Source of the DNA: Saccharicrinis sp050589685
GTDB taxonomy: Bacteria > Bacteroidota > Bacteroidia > Bacteroidales > Marinilabiliaceae
Direction: 5' to 3'
DNA: 64,000 nt
NCBI RefSeq assembly: GCF_050589685.1
Contig: NZ_JBNGOS010000019.1
Span: forward strand, 66,882 to 130,881
Shown here: one piece after another, positions 28,282 to 37,514 of the stretch
How positions within the stretch are numbered: position 1 is the stretch's first letter
Layout of the letters: each line of letters opens with the position of its first letter
Translations under genes and position numbers: made by a program
The notes under the pieces: model-generated
The model's database searches: none
The model's input: only the letters and a program-made list of their open reading frames with translations
Told to the model about the DNA's origin: nothing

Positions 28282-30549
28282 ATGAATTTAAAATCAATTA
28301 TAGGGTTGCTTATTGTATTGCTTGGATTAGGTGCATGTAACAACTTTCATCCGAATGACTATAAGAACAGTAATTTATCTGATGCCCAACGTGCCGAAAA
28401 CCTCTTGAGTCAGTTAAACCTTCAGGAAAAGATCAGCCAGATGCGTATTTTTCATTCCGGTAACCGTATACATCTTAATAAAGAAGGGGAACTTGATGTA
28501 AATGATGAGGCAAAAGAGTATATCGAAAATGGAATTGCAGGCATTAAGAATGCAGGAACTGCATATGATCCAAAGCAAGGTGCTATTTTGTGCAATAAAC
28601 TTCAGAAATATATAATAGAGCACAACCGTTTCGGTATTCCTGCGATGTTTATTATAGAGTGTTATAATGGCGTGGAAGCCAAAGGGAATACACATTTTAG
28701 CAGGCCACTGACCATGGCTTCGTCGTTTAATACGGAGCTGGTAAAGCAACTGTGGGACGCACTTGGCCGGGAAGCACGGATACGTGGCCTTCATATGTGT
28801 CATTCTCCCGAGGCAGACCTGGTTAGGGATCCTCGTTTTGGTCGTATGACGGAAACATTTGGCGAAGACCCCTATCTGACCTCTCGCATGGTGGTAAGCG
28901 CGGTAAAAGGTGTGCAGGGCCATAACCTGGGCTTAAAAAGCACGCATATTGGTGCCGTAACCAAGCACTTTGCCGGATATGCACAAGTGCAAGGAGGAAA
29001 AAACTTTGCTTCTATGCAAATGTCCCCCCGAAGTTTTGTTGACGAAATATTACCTCCCTTTAAAGCTGCCGTAAAAGAAGCTAAAACGTTGGGTATTATG
29101 GCATCGCATGCCGATATAAACGGAGTTGCGAGTCATGCCAACCGAAAGTTGCTTACAGACACTTTAAAAAATTACTGGGGCTTTGATGGATACGTGGTTT
29201 CCGATGCCACAGATATTGAGCGCCTTCACCATTTTATGAAAGTAGCTGAATCATTTGAAGCTGCTGCAGAAATGGCGCTTAAGGCAGGGATGGATATCGA
29301 TTTATATGGAAATGATGGTTATGCCTTATTGGAAAATATGGTGGAGGATAAACCGGAATTACTGGAATTAATTGATGATGCCGTAAGGCGGGTGTTACTC
29401 ACAAAATTCAAGTTAGGTTTATTCGATAACCCGTATGTAGATGTTTCTTTGGCACAGCAAAAAACAAGAACAAAAGAAACGTTGGATTTGGCGCTAGAAG
29501 TCGATTTGGAATCCATAATACTGTTAAAGAATGAAAATAGAACACTACCCATGCATCCTATGGCCTATAAGCATATTGCAGTCATTGGTCCCAATGCCGA
29601 TAAAGAAAATATTACCGCGATTAAAAATCAGCTTCCGGAGGGGGTTAAAGTGAGTTATGCCAAAGGATGCGGAATCAGCAAGCCGGTGCGAATGCCCACC
29701 CTTTATAGTTTAGAAGAAGATAAGCCATTGATCAAGGAGGCCGTGCAACTGGCAAAAAAAGCGGATGTTGTTTTGTTGTTTGTAGGAGGGGACCATAAAA
29801 CGGCCAAAGAGGCATACTTTGTTTCCGACGAATATGGCGATCGGGCAGAACTTAATCCCGTAGGGCAACAAAATTTATTATTGGAAGAACTTAAAAAGAC
29901 AGGGAAAAAAGTGGTGGTTATTTTGGAACACCGGCGAACCCTTTCGATTGTTGATATGGCAGAAAAGGCTGATGCCATTATCGATTGTTGGGATTTAAGC
30001 GAAAGAGGAAAAGAAGCAATAGCAAAAATATTGTTCGGAGAGGTCAACCCTTCGGGAAAACTGACGGTTACAGTGCCCCAATCAGTAGGTCAGCTTCCAG
30101 CTTATTATTACCAAAAGCACATTAATTATAAAAAAGGATATCTGTTCGCTAAAAACCAACCTTTATTTCCTTTTGGGTTTGGTTTGAGTTATACTCAATT
30201 TCGTTATTCAAACCTGAGTATATCGGATACGATAGTAGGTATTGGAGATTCGGTCCAGGTGAGCGTGGATATTACCAATGTTGGAGATGTTGCAGGAAAG
30301 GAAGTGTGTCAGATATACCTGCAAGATGAATATGCCACGGTACTGCAACCAATTCGAGCCCTAAAAGGATTTGAAAAAGTTACGCTTAAGCCTGGAGAAA
30401 CACAAACAATCAAATTTAATATAACGCCTGATAACATGTCATTTACCGGTATTGATATGCAACAAAAAGTAGAAGCGGGCAGGTTTAATGTTTTTGTTGG
30501 CGGATCTTCCGATACCGATCAAATGTTGAGTTATAATTTAAGGGAGTAA
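28282..30549 (+). CDS. Glycoside hydrolase family 3 lipoprotein
   Basis: A 755-residue GH3 enzyme with a lipoprotein signal (LLGLGACNNF). The family frame is complete: KISQM near the start, EGRxxxG-type region RFGRMTETFGEDPYL, KHFAGY, and the nucleophile aspartate in GYVVSDATD (D308). The C-terminal alpha/beta domain (AVIGPNADK) and a fibronectin-III-like end (VTNVGDVAGKEVCQIYL) follow. The usual SDW is SDA here, which varies within the family. It should release beta-linked glucose, xylose or a similar sugar from oligosaccharides, at the periplasmic or surface membrane. The exact sugar cannot be told. Confidence 0.93.
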   Translation: MNLKSIIGLLIVLLGLGACNNFHPNDYKNSNLSDAQRAENLLSQLNLQEKISQMRIFHSGNRIHLNKEGELDVNDEAKEYIENGIAGIKNAGTAYDPKQGAILCNKLQKYIIEHNRFGIPAMFIIECYNGVEAKGNTHFSRPLTMASSFNTELVKQLWDALGREARIRGLHMCHSPEADLVRDPRFGRMTETFGEDPYLTSRMVVSAVKGVQGHNLGLKSTHIGAVTKHFAGYAQVQGGKNFASMQMSPRSFVDEILPPFKAAVKEAKTLGIMASHADINGVASHANRKLLTDTLKNYWGFDGYVVSDATDIERLHHFMKVAESFEAAAEMALKAGMDIDLYGNDGYALLENMVEDKPELLELIDDAVRRVLLTKFKLGLFDNPYVDVSLAQQKTRTKETLDLALEVDLESIILLKNENRTLPMHPMAYKHIAVIGPNADKENITAIKNQLPEGVKVSYAKGCGISKPVRMPTLYSLEEDKPLIKEAVQLAKKADVVLLFVGGDHKTAKEAYFVSDEYGDRAELNPVGQQNLLLEELKKTGKKVVVILEHRRTLSIVDMAEKADAIIDCWDLSERGKEAIAKILFGEVNPSGKLTVTVPQSVGQLPAYYYQKHINYKKGYLFAKNQPLFPFGFGLSYTQFRYSNLSISDTIVGIGDSVQVSVDITNVGDVAGKEVCQIYLQDEYATVLQPIRALKGFEKVTLKPGETQTIKFNITPDNMSFTGIDMQQKVEAGRFNVFVGGSSDTDQMLSYNLRE

Positions 30550-30606
30550 TATTGTATGAATAATTGACCGTTGAGTTAGTGGCATCAGGGAAGAAGGGGT
30601 AAGTTT

Positions 30607-31028
30607 ACAGTGGTTACTGAAAAAGAAGAGAATTCAAATGCTTTTAAATCCGATGTTGAGGCAGCTTATTTAAATGCGCTAATTTCACAGGAAACGGGAT
30701 TGACTTCCACTCAAAAGAAGGTTCTAGTGCTCCTGAATTATCATTGTTGGTAACAGAGTATCACATAGGAATTGAAGATCACAAAGCGGAAAATATTCGT
30801 GTATTTCCAAATCTGTTAAAAAATAAAGCGCAAGTAATGCTTGGACAGGGGGGGTATGGGCGTATTGCAATTTATAATTTAATAGGCAGTAAATTAGATT
30901 TAATAAGTGTAAATGTTTTTGATGTTAAAGCAGAACTTGATTTTAGTGAGTATGCAAATGGATTTTATTTAATAGCTTGTGAAAAAGATAATAATGTACA
31001 ATTGATTAAAGTTATTAACGAAGAGTAA
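30607..31028 (+). pseudogene. Remnant of a T9SS-secreted protein
   Basis: The last 94 codons (from 30,744) form a type A T9SS sorting domain (IRVFPNLLKNKAQVML, IAIYNLIGS, YANGFYLIA). In the same frame upstream, back to 30,660, is NGIDFHSKEGSSAPELSLLVTEY, which resembles the end of DNRLRE-type carbohydrate-associated domains. Further upstream the likely continuation (SDVEAAYLNALISQE) is in another frame, so a frameshift or small deletion lies near 30,690. No start or signal peptide exists. This is the 3' relic of a larger secreted glycan-active protein. Confidence 0.6.
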
Positions 31029-31053
31029 ATATCTTGCAGGCTAATTTATTAAT

Positions 31054-32190
31054 ATGAAAATTAAATCTTGGGATAGCATTCTTAAATCCGTAATTAACCT
31101 CGTTTTAATCGGATTATTACTACTTTCTGCCGGGGCTTGGAGAGGACGTGTATTTGGAATTTCTTTAAAAGATAAAGTAAGTAAAGAATATATCGTTGGG
31201 CTTGAGCCTGAAGATTGTAAAAGCTTTTTCCCTAATGTAGATGCCATGAAAAGGGTAAACAATTTTCAGTTTAATATTTTCAATCATTCAGATGTATTAA
31301 TAGGTTATGCTTTTACTTATAAAGGAGAACATGGCTATGGAGGTCGTGTGCCTGTTATAACTTTTACTGATGTTAATGATACGATATGCGGTATTCTGTT
31401 GGGAGAGAATTATGAAAGTGAAAATTATCTGGCTGATGCGGTAAAAAAAGGCATTCTAAAAAAATGGAACGGTCTTCAACGCAATCAAATAAAAAGTTTA
31501 CCGGTTGACGCCGTTGCCGGAGCCACAATTACGAGTCATGCTATTATTTCGGGAGTACAAAATTCAGCTGCAACAATTCAGGTTAAGCCAAAGATTAATT
31601 TTTGGAAGGTCGAGAATATTGTTTCCTTGCTGCTCTTGGTCGTCCTTGTCATTGCCTGCTTTCTTCCTCAAAAAATGATGAAATACAGAACTGTACTGCA
31701 ATTGTTAACAGTACTTGTTTTTGGTTTCTGGCTAGGAAGGCTGATCTCGTTTGTTCAGATCATAAATTGGTTATCGGGAGGCGTTAACTGGCAGCTCCAG
31801 TTGATCATGATTATTCTGGTGGCCTCGGCGAGTGTAATCCCAATCGTTTTTGGTAAAGCTTTTTATTGTTCATGGGTGTGTCCTTATGGGGCAGTGCAGG
31901 AACTATGCGGGAAAGCGTGTTCAAAAAAGATTCGGATTTCGCCCAGGGGAACAAAAATTCTGAAGCCTTTGAGGGAGAGAATATTTTTGGTTTTATTGGT
32001 GAGTTTATGGACAGGATACTCATATGATTTAACATTAATAGAGCCATTCACCATATTTTCCATAACAAAAGTGAGCCTTTGGGTTATTGGGTTCGCCTCA
32101 TTCTTTCTGGTGCTGGCAATGTTTATTCCCAAAGCCTGGTGCAGGTTCTTTTGTCCTGTCGGATTTATGCTGGAATGGATTCGTAAATAA
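31054..32190 (+). CDS. PceC/NosR-like membrane FMN-binding protein with two CX3CP motifs
   Basis: The 378-residue product has one N-terminal membrane helix (about 12-28), an extracytoplasmic FMN-binding domain with a flavinylation-type motif DAVAGAT (152-158), and about five more membrane helices (189-207, 214-234, 249-268, 309-325, 339-358). Two CX3CP motifs are present (CSWVCP, CRFFCP), plus extra cysteines in ELCGKAC. This layout and length match PceC/RdhC-type and the core of NosR/NirI electron-transfer proteins; the C-terminal ferredoxin part of NosR is absent. The Ser/Thr before GAT is alanine, so covalent FMN attachment is likely but not certain, and no apbE is in view. The next gene, 29 bases on, is probably its partner. 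A redox protein inside a glycan locus is unexpected. Confidence 0.75.
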   Translation: MKIKSWDSILKSVINLVLIGLLLLSAGAWRGRVFGISLKDKVSKEYIVGLEPEDCKSFFPNVDAMKRVNNFQFNIFNHSDVLIGYAFTYKGEHGYGGRVPVITFTDVNDTICGILLGENYESENYLADAVKKGILKKWNGLQRNQIKSLPVDAVAGATITSHAIISGVQNSAATIQVKPKINFWKVENIVSLLLLVVLVIACFLPQKMMKYRTVLQLLTVLVFGFWLGRLISFVQIINWLSGGVNWQLQLIMIILVASASVIPIVFGKAFYCSWVCPYGAVQELCGKACSKKIRISPRGTKILKPLRERIFLVLLVSLWTGYSYDLTLIEPFTIFSITKVSLWVIGFASFFLVLAMFIPKAWCRFFCPVGFMLEWIRK

Positions 32191-32219
32191 ATAATAACAT
32201 TTTGATTTAATGATAACTT

Positions 32220-33140
32220 ATGAAGAGTGATAAAATTCTAAGTCTGGTTTTGGCTGTTACCTTGCTCATTTTGGTAATAAAAATAAACCGTTTTGATTTT
32301 CTTCAATCAAGTGATACGAATGTTATAATTGAACAAACACAAAAGAATCAGACGATAGTTGAGTCTCCTGTTGGGTTAAAAGCAGGAACGCATCAAACAT
32401 GGGTGTCCTTAACCGTGGCTGAAAGCAAACGTCTGATTGCAAAGGGACTGGTGGTGTACCCGCCAGTAAAGGAACGCTTGAGAAACGGTAAGATTATTCT
32501 GACCAAAGGAACAACCAACACATATGTAGCCGAAGAAATGATCAAGGACTCCCTAAACAGCGGGGAATACGTGTATGGGTATATCAGTCCTGCCAAATCG
32601 GATAAAAAAGTGGATAGAAGTAAAAAGCGCAATGAATTGGTTTTTGTAAACGGAACGATATCCGACATTGACTATCAAGAAATATTGCCGGAAATGAAAG
32701 AAGGTGATATCATAATAAAAGGAGCTAATATCATCAATCATCAAAAAGGACAGGCTGCCATACTGATTGGTCATCCAACCGGTGGAACTACTGGAAATAT
32801 TTACCCTTTTGTACAAGAAAAGAAACTTCGCTTTATTATTCCGGCAGGACTAGAAAAGGAATCTTCCGGGAATATTGATCTAATGAGCAGGTATAGCAAA
32901 ATAGAACACGAAAAAGTAGATCGAAAGACACCGTGGCTTTGGAGTGTTAAAGGAGAGTTATTTACCGAAATCGAAGCCATAAAGCAGTTTGCGGAACTGG
33001 AAGTCATACATTATGGTTCCGGTGGAATTGGCGGTGCAGAGGGAGCTGTATCGCTTCTTTTAAGGGGATCAAAAGGCGAAATTAATAAAGCGTTGAGAAT
33101 CATAGAATCCATTCAGGGGGAAGAGCCTTATTTAAAATAA
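32220..33140 (+). CDS. Membrane-anchored protein of unknown function
   Basis: The 306-residue product has one N-terminal membrane helix (about 7-24, ILSLVLAVTLLILVI) and a soluble, probably periplasmic rest. Visible features are GDIIIKGANIINHQKGQAA, a glycine-rich IGHPTGGTTGN, and YGSGGIGGAEGAVSLLLRG near the end, which look like nucleotide- or phosphate-binding loops but match no Walker motif. I do not recognise the family. It is 29 bases after the PceC-like gene, so the two are probably cotranscribed and work together in an extracytoplasmic redox step. No metal- or heme-binding motif is evident. Confidence 0.55.
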   Translation: MKSDKILSLVLAVTLLILVIKINRFDFLQSSDTNVIIEQTQKNQTIVESPVGLKAGTHQTWVSLTVAESKRLIAKGLVVYPPVKERLRNGKIILTKGTTNTYVAEEMIKDSLNSGEYVYGYISPAKSDKKVDRSKKRNELVFVNGTISDIDYQEILPEMKEGDIIIKGANIINHQKGQAAILIGHPTGGTTGNIYPFVQEKKLRFIIPAGLEKESSGNIDLMSRYSKIEHEKVDRKTPWLWSVKGELFTEIEAIKQFAELEVIHYGSGGIGGAEGAVSLLLRGSKGEINKALRIIESIQGEEPYLK

Positions 33141-33193
33141 AGTTCTTGTTGCCTGTTTCGGGCATGGATAAAACTATAAATTTGTAACATAAC

Positions 33194-34828
33194 ATGAACA
33201 GGTTAATATCGATTATACTCGGATTATTGCTTACCGGAATTTGTTCGGCTGTGGAATTAACCATGCCGGCAATATTCAACGATCACATGGTGGTGCAGCA
33301 AGGCCAGGAAGTACCGGTTTGGGGAACCTCTGATGCAGGTGCAACGGTTGAAGTTTCTTTTGCGGGCCAAACAAACAGCGTTAAAGTAAATGCAAATGGC
33401 CGCTGGCAGGTGGTTCTTAGTCCGTTGAAGGCATCGGCTGTTTCTAAAACCATGACGATCTCTGCGTTGTTGAATGGTGACAGTGCAGCCGTGGAAATTA
33501 CGGATGTGTTGGTGGGAGAGGTTTGGTTTGCCGGCGGACAATCCAATATGTATCGTCCTTTTAGGATGTTGATTGGGAAAGCCAAAGAGCCTAAATATGA
33601 GCCATTAGTAGAATATTTAAGAAAAGAAGAGGCTAATGCAAACGATACTTTATTACGTCAGTTTAGAGTAGGTAAGGACTGTAGTGTTCTCAAAGAAAAG
33701 TACCTGGGTAAAGGAACATGGTCTAAAGCCGTAAAAGGACCTGTACATGAATTTTGTGGGACAGCTTATTTCTTTGCCCGCGAATTACGTCGTGAATTGA
33801 ATGTGCCTGTGGCAATTATAGCTTGTAATCTGGGCGGTACAAAAGTGGAACCTTGGATACCGATGCATTCTTATCAAATCAATGAAACACTTAAATCGTT
33901 TTACAAGAATGAGATAGATAGCTATCAGCAAGCTTTGGCTAACTGGGACCAGGAAAAAGTGAATAAAGAATTTGAGCAAGAGATGGCTAATTGGAAATTG
34001 AAAGCGCAGGAGGCCAAACAGAAGGGTGAAAACGAGCCGAGAAAGCCTCCTAAACCAGAACATCCTGATAGGAATAAACAAACCGCTTCAACCTTGTATA
34101 ATGGAATGATTCACACGGTAGTTCCTTTTGCTATAAAGGGAGCCATCTGGTATCAGGGCGAGAGCAACGGAAATAACTTACCGGAGCAATATGCCATGCG
34201 ACTGTCTGCCATGGTCAATGGTTGGCGTAAAGCTTGGGATCAGGAGAAGTTATATTTCTATTATTGTCAGCTGGCCAATTATAAAGATCCAAATGCAGAT
34301 CCTCTTGAAGAGGTTGATGGCTGGGTAACCGTGCAGGATCAGATGCGACGGGCAATGGAAATACCAAATTCGGGAATGGCCGTGTTAAATGATATTGGAG
34401 AAGCAAAAGATATTCATCCTAAAAACAAGATGGATGTAGGAAAAAGACTGTCCTTGTGGGCATTGAATAAAGCCTATGGAAAAAAAATAGTTTGCAGTGG
34501 CCCTATTTACAAGACCTCAAAGATTAAGGATAATAAAGTAATTATAACTTTTAACCATGCCGGTTCTGGCTTAATGGTAGGCAAAAAACACTTGATGGAA
34601 CCAACTGTGGCCGTAAATGAACCTTTAAAACGTTTCCAGATTTGCGGGTTGGATAGAAAGTGGAAATGGGCGCAAGCAAAGATTATTGGTAAAAATAAAG
34701 TTGAAGTATCTCATCCGGAAATCTTATATCCCGCAGAGGTTCGTTATGCCTGGTCTTCAAACCCGGAGGGTGTAAATTTATATAACAAAGAGGGTTTGCC
34801 TTCATCGCTTTTTACAACAGTAAAATAA
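33194..34828 (+). CDS. Sialate-O-acetylesterase-like carbohydrate esterase
   Basis: A 544-residue secreted SGNH-type esterase with a signal peptide (to GICSAVE). It has an N-terminal beta-sandwich (about 20-105), the block GEVWFAGGQSNM with nucleophile S117, GAIWYQGESNG, and the catalytic pair in DIHPKNK (D406, H408). The charged, helical insert at about 245-295 is common in this family. It should remove acetyl groups from the glycan or its oligosaccharides, opening them to the neighbouring glycosidases; despite the name, sialic acid need not be involved. It is followed by GH95 after 65 bases. Confidence 0.88.
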   Translation: MNRLISIILGLLLTGICSAVELTMPAIFNDHMVVQQGQEVPVWGTSDAGATVEVSFAGQTNSVKVNANGRWQVVLSPLKASAVSKTMTISALLNGDSAAVEITDVLVGEVWFAGGQSNMYRPFRMLIGKAKEPKYEPLVEYLRKEEANANDTLLRQFRVGKDCSVLKEKYLGKGTWSKAVKGPVHEFCGTAYFFARELRRELNVPVAIIACNLGGTKVEPWIPMHSYQINETLKSFYKNEIDSYQQALANWDQEKVNKEFEQEMANWKLKAQEAKQKGENEPRKPPKPEHPDRNKQTASTLYNGMIHTVVPFAIKGAIWYQGESNGNNLPEQYAMRLSAMVNGWRKAWDQEKLYFYYCQLANYKDPNADPLEEVDGWVTVQDQMRRAMEIPNSGMAVLNDIGEAKDIHPKNKMDVGKRLSLWALNKAYGKKIVCSGPIYKTSKIKDNKVIITFNHAGSGLMVGKKHLMEPTVAVNEPLKRFQICGLDRKWKWAQAKIIGKNKVEVSHPEILYPAEVRYAWSSNPEGVNLYNKEGLPSSLFTTVK

Positions 34829-34892
34829 TTTAATAGAGGATCAACAAGAAAGTATAAATTATTGAGCTAATAATAATTACAAAATAAAAAAA

Positions 34893-37418
34893 ATGAAAAG
34901 ATTATCTCAACATGGTAAATTCTGCTTGATTTCGGTATGCATGTTTACCTTATTAATCGGCGGGTGCAATACAGCTGAAAGACAAAATAGTAATCTTAAG
35001 CTCTGGTATGATGCCCCGGCAGCAGACTGGAACGAAGCATTGCCTATTGGTAACGGTCGATTGGGAGCCATGGTGTTCGGTAGACCCGACAAGGAAAATA
35101 TCCAATTAAACGAAGGAACCCTGTGGGCCGGAGGTCCACATAGAAATGATAATCCGGAAGCAAAAGGTATTTTGCAAGAGATTCGTCAGTTACTTTTCGA
35201 TGGTAAGTATAAGGAAGCGCACAACCTGGCCAATGCGAAGATTATTTCAAAAACTTCACATGGGATGAACTATGAAACCGTTGGTAACTTGAGGTTAAAC
35301 TTCAACAATCACGATGATTATTCTAATTACTACCGTGAATTAGATATTGAAGATGCAGTCAACCGAACTTCTTACACGGTAGATGGTGTTCAGTATCAAA
35401 GAGAAGTATTTACCTCTTTTGCCGACCAGGTGATTGTTATCAGGTTAACAGCTAGCGAGAAAGGTAAAATCAGTTTTTTTGCCGGCATGGATCGCCCTGC
35501 ACCTTCTGTGGTTGAGGTGAAAACAGAAGGTAACGACATACTTACTATGACCGGAAAAGGTGCAGACCTAAAAAGTAAAAGAACACCTGAAAATGCTAAG
35601 CCTATCGAAGGTCGTGTAAAATTCGAATCAAGATTAAAAATAGTGCCTGAGGGAGGTTGGCTATCTGCTACTGATAGCACCCTGGTTTTAGATGGAGCCA
35701 ATAGTGCTACGCTGTATTTATCCATAGCAACCAATTTTGTAAATTACAAAGATGTTAGTGCTAATGAGCACCAACGAGCGAAAGAGTATTTGGCCAAGGC
35801 TGAAAAGAAAGATTATGGCCAATTAAAATCAGGCCATTCTTCTTTATACCAAAAATATTTCAACAGGGTATCGCTTAATTTGGGTGTTACAGATTCTATC
35901 AAGAACCCAACCAATGTGCGTATTAAGCAATTTGCTGTAGGAAATGATCCGGCTTTAGCAGCTCTTTATTATCAGTATGGACGTTACTTGTTGATATGTT
36001 CTTCTCAACCCGGAGGACAGGCAGGTAATTTGCAGGGGATATGGTGTAACGAGCTTACTCCTCCATGGAAAAGTGCTTATACGGTAAATATCAATACCGA
36101 GATGAATTACTGGCCTGCGGAACCAACCAACCTGAGCGAGACCCACGAACCCTTGATTGAGTTGGTAAAAGAATTATCGGTAGCCGGTCAAAAAACAGCT
36201 CGCGATATGTATGGAGCAGAAGGTTGGGTATGTCACCATAATACCGATTTGTGGCGTATTTGCGGCCCGGTTGATGGGGCTACCTGGGGTATGTGGCCTA
36301 GCGGAGGAATGTGGCTGAGTCAACACTTATGGGAGAAATACCTGTACAATGGCGATCTGGAATATTTACGTGAGGTGTATCCTGCCATGAAAGGTTCTGC
36401 TGAGTTCTGTCTTAGCTTCTTAACACCTGAACCTGAAAATGGGTGGCTGATTTTTGCACCTTCCACTTCGCCCGAAAACAGACCTGCTCATATGCCAAAA
36501 ATGGTCAATATTGCCTATGCAACTACTATGGACAATCAATTGATTTTTGATATGTTGACCAAAACGGCCGAGGCAGCTAAGTTATTAAATGAAGATGCTG
36601 AACTTGTTAAGGAAATCGAAGCCACCTTGCCAAAACTGGCACCAAACCAAATAGGTCAGCACGGGCAAATTCAGGAATGGATTCACGATTGGGACGATCC
36701 GGAAGATAAGCACCGTCATATTTCGCATTTATATGGGATGCATCCTTCCAATCATTTTTCACCTTACCGTACACCGGAACTGGCAGAAGCTGCAAAGAAT
36801 GTGTTGATATACCGGGGAGACCCGTCTACCGGTTGGTCGATGAACTGGAAGATTAACCAGTGGGCACGGTTATTAGATGGTAACCATGCTTACAAAATGA
36901 TGACCGACCAAATTAAATTGGTTGGTGTTCCCGGCACTCGAGGTGGCGGTACTTATGGCAACATGTTAGACGCCCACCCACCTTTTCAAATTGATGGAAA
37001 CTTTGGGTTTACTTCCGGTTTAACGGAAATGATGATGCAGAGTCATGATGGAGCTATCCATTTAATTCCTGCATTGCCCGATGTTTGGCTTACTGGAAGC
37101 GTAACGGGACTGCGTGCTCGTGGAGGATTCGAAATTGAATCGTTGGAATGGAATAACGGCGAGATCGTAAAAGCTGTTATCAAGTCCAATTTAGGGGGTA
37201 ATTGCAGAATCCGTTCCTATTCTGAGTTAACAACCGAAGGAGGCAAAGCACTTACCATTGCCAAGGGTAAGAACAAAAACCAATTCTATCAGGTTCCGGA
37301 TATTCAAGAGCCAATCATTTCAAAAAAAGCTGAATTAAAAGGTTTTGATTTAAAAGATACTTATTTGTACGATATTGAAACCGAAGCTGGACAAACCATC
37401 ATTATGGTGAAAAAGTAA
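34893..37418 (+). CDS. GH95 alpha-L-fucosidase or alpha-L-galactosidase
   Basis: An 841-residue lipoprotein (signal ending IGGCNTAE). The N-terminal beta-sandwich starts WYDAPAADWNEALPIGNGRLGAMVFG, then an (alpha/alpha)6 barrel follows. All known GH95 catalytic groups are present: NINTEMNYWPAE with N399 and N401, SPEN with the acid E528, and HPPFQIDGNFG with D701. It hydrolyses terminal alpha-1,2-L-fucose or L-galactose with inversion; the sequence does not tell which sugar. It probably acts in the periplasm on imported oligosaccharides. Its neighbours are an acetylesterase and GH43. Confidence 0.93.
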   Translation: MKRLSQHGKFCLISVCMFTLLIGGCNTAERQNSNLKLWYDAPAADWNEALPIGNGRLGAMVFGRPDKENIQLNEGTLWAGGPHRNDNPEAKGILQEIRQLLFDGKYKEAHNLANAKIISKTSHGMNYETVGNLRLNFNNHDDYSNYYRELDIEDAVNRTSYTVDGVQYQREVFTSFADQVIVIRLTASEKGKISFFAGMDRPAPSVVEVKTEGNDILTMTGKGADLKSKRTPENAKPIEGRVKFESRLKIVPEGGWLSATDSTLVLDGANSATLYLSIATNFVNYKDVSANEHQRAKEYLAKAEKKDYGQLKSGHSSLYQKYFNRVSLNLGVTDSIKNPTNVRIKQFAVGNDPALAALYYQYGRYLLICSSQPGGQAGNLQGIWCNELTPPWKSAYTVNINTEMNYWPAEPTNLSETHEPLIELVKELSVAGQKTARDMYGAEGWVCHHNTDLWRICGPVDGATWGMWPSGGMWLSQHLWEKYLYNGDLEYLREVYPAMKGSAEFCLSFLTPEPENGWLIFAPSTSPENRPAHMPKMVNIAYATTMDNQLIFDMLTKTAEAAKLLNEDAELVKEIEATLPKLAPNQIGQHGQIQEWIHDWDDPEDKHRHISHLYGMHPSNHFSPYRTPELAEAAKNVLIYRGDPSTGWSMNWKINQWARLLDGNHAYKMMTDQIKLVGVPGTRGGGTYGNMLDAHPPFQIDGNFGFTSGLTEMMMQSHDGAIHLIPALPDVWLTGSVTGLRARGGFEIESLEWNNGEIVKAVIKSNLGGNCRIRSYSELTTEGGKALTIAKGKNKNQFYQVPDIQEPIISKKAELKGFDLKDTYLYDIETEAGQTIIMVKK

Positions 37419-37514
37419 AGACCTAAAAAAAATTATAACGGCAAAAACGCGAAGTGCTAGAGAAGATATATTTATTTTTTTGCGACTTAGCTGTTTTGTA
37501 AGAAATTTATTACC

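Noticed and set aside
33930..34080. Charged helical stretch in the acetylesterase as an unusual inserted domain
   Set aside because: A helical, proline-ending insert at this place is usual in sialate-O-acetylesterase-like proteins.
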